Of a stretch of 5,597 bases of DNA, positions 4,697 to 5,597 are shown one piece after another (the first letter of the stretch is position 1; the number at the start of each line of letters is the position of its first letter). The position numbers and the translations under genes are program-made. This stretch comes from Planctomycetota bacterium (lineage in GTDB: Bacteria > Planctomycetota > B15-G4), in assembly GCA_003644265.1 (NCBI GenBank), contig QNBX01000237.1:1-5597 (forward strand). Reading direction: 5' to 3'. The notes beneath the pieces were generated by a model that was not told the DNA's origin, ran no database searches, and was given only the letters and a program-made list of their open reading frames with translations.

Positions 4697-5597
4697 CGCA
4701 CGTCCTCCTTGGCCTCAGACGCCAGGGCGAGGACCCCGCCGGGTCGGTAGGTCAGCGCCAGCTCCCCGCGGAGGGCGTGGTAGGTGACCTGCTCCAGCAG
4801 CAGGTGGACCACGCGCCGCCGCTCGGCGGGGATCAGCTCGTCCCAGACGGGCACGAAGGCGTCCAAGGCGTCCCGCAGGTCGGCCTTGCGAAGGACCGCG
4901 CCCGCGAGGGCCTGGGCCTCGCCCTGCGCCTCGATGAGGCGCTGGGTCGCGCCCTCATGCGCCTCGTCCAGGGCCGCGAGGGCATGGCCCACCTCGGGAT
5001 CGTGGCCCTCGTGGCCCGACAGCCTGGCGCGCTCGACGTCCAGCCGGGTGAGGTCCGCCGTGGCCTGCCGCTCCTGCTCGCGGAGCTTCTGCCGGCGCTC
5101 CTTCAGGACGGCGGCGGCCACCCCGATCGTCTCGGCCTGGAGACGGGGGTCCTGGCCGATCGCCCGGAGCTGGCTGACCACGTAGGCGTCGACCTCGTGC
5201 GACGGCGCGCGGCTGCCGGGGCACGCCTTGGCGCCCTGGCGGATCATCGTCTGGCAGGTGTAGCTCGTGTACTTGCGGCCGTGGCGCCCCGTGCTGTGCG
5301 GGCTCATCGCGGCGCCGCAGACGCCGCAGCGCAGCAGGCCCTGGAGCAGGGTGCTCGTCTTCCTGGCACCCGGCGTCGGCCTGCGACGGTCGGGCCGGTG
5401 CGCGGCCAGCAGCGCCTGCGCGGCGTCCCAGGTCTCCTGGTCGACGATGGCCTCGTGCTGCCCGTCGTGCAGCTCGCCGTCGGCCGCAAGCTGGCCGGCG
5501 GGGACGGGGCTGGTGAGGTGGTTGCGCAGGCTGCTCTTGGTCCAGGGCGCGCCGACGCGCAGCGTGCCCCGCTTGATCGTCCAAGTCTTTCTCGTGA
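4693..5597 (-). CDS. Large serine recombinase, C-terminal 300 residues (5' end outside window)
   Basis: The frame is open from the right edge of the window to TGA at 4693-4695. The visible 300 residues show the usual C-terminal architecture of large serine recombinases. First comes the end of the 'recombinase' domain (residues ~18-65, with GELHDGQHEAIVDQETWDAA). Next is a zinc ribbon with Cys90-x2-Cys93 after LLQGLLR, then Cys114 and Cys125. A long coiled coil follows (about 154-234, Lys/Glu/Arg/Ala-rich). The tail runs WDEL-PAERRRVVHLLLEQV and ends near TYRPGG. All four zinc cysteines are present and no frameshift is seen, so the visible part looks functional. The catalytic resolvase domain, including its serine, must lie beyond 5597 and cannot be assessed. 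An ATG at 5307 is internal (visible residue 97) and is not the start. These enzymes integrate or excise mobile elements at attP/attB-type sites. Arg CGA is rare (2 of 32). Confidence 0.95.
   Translation of the reverse strand, partial: TRKTWTIKRGTLRVGAPWTKSSLRNHLTSPVPAGQLAADGELHDGQHEAIVDQETWDAAQALLAAHRPDRRRPTPGARKTSTLLQGLLRCGVCGAAMSPHSTGRHGRKYTSYTCQTMIRQGAKACPGSRAPSHEVDAYVVSQLRAIGQDPRLQAETIGVAAAVLKERRQKLREQERQATADLTRLDVERARLSGHEGHDPEVGHALAALDEAHEGATQRLIEAQGEAQALAGAVLRKADLRDALDAFVPVWDELIPAERRRVVHLLLEQVTYHALRGELALTYRPGGVLALASEAKEDVR
4704..4710 (-). promoter_or_regulatory. Strong Shine-Dalgarno for the helix-turn-helix gene
   Basis: On the minus strand AAGGAGG lies 7 bases before the ATG at 4696, inside the last codons of the recombinase gene. 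It supports this start and independent re-initiation after the recombinase stop. Confidence 0.85.

Noticed and set aside
4955..5584. 209-codon minus-strand open frame overlapping the recombinase
   Set aside because: It is Arg/Ala/Pro-rich shadow in a different frame from the zinc ribbon and coiled coil of the recombinase.
1..5597. CRISPR array or toxin-antitoxin pair
   Set aside because: The repeats at 222-398 are too few, diverged and irregularly spaced for CRISPR, and neither coupled gene pair has the small sizes typical of toxin-antitoxin genes.

Overview
The window is a 5.6 kb stretch of GC-rich bacterial DNA that looks like an accessory island beside a tRNA gene. The base composition, an encoded CCA on the tRNA, and the integrase and recombinase types fit a high-GC group such as Actinomycetota, Myxococcota or Planctomycetota. 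The sequence alone does not settle which; Actinomycetota is my weak preference.

Layout from left to right. An intact tRNA-Gln(CTG) at 26-99 opens the window. Positions 100-396 are non-coding, strongly G-rich on the + strand, and carry diverged direct repeats and four copies of the odd palindrome CGGTWACC(G/C). A decayed remnant of a short tyrosine recombinase (integrase) follows on the minus strand at about 397-631. It keeps a Shine-Dalgarno sequence and the start of the core domain, then loses frame and ends against the repeats. Positions 632-854 show no convincing gene.

The main content is a two-gene + strand unit at 855-4180. It encodes a 798-residue protein with four predicted N-terminal membrane helices and a very large, probably cytosolic C-terminal region, followed by a 309-residue soluble protein. 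The genes overlap by one base (TGATG), so they are probably translated together. I recognise neither as a named family. This pair is the best candidate in the window for an undescribed system, possibly one for defence or envelope sensing, but nothing in the sequence proves a function.

After a 135-base convergent gap, the minus strand carries a second coupled pair. One gene is the C-terminal 300 residues of a large serine recombinase that runs off the right edge. The other, downstream, is a small helix-turn-helix protein that overlaps the recombinase stop by ATGA. Its codon use differs from that of the 855-4180 unit, which suggests separate origins. The picture is a tRNA-proximal integration hotspot: an old tyrosine-integrase event, cargo genes, then a serine-recombinase element next to the cargo.
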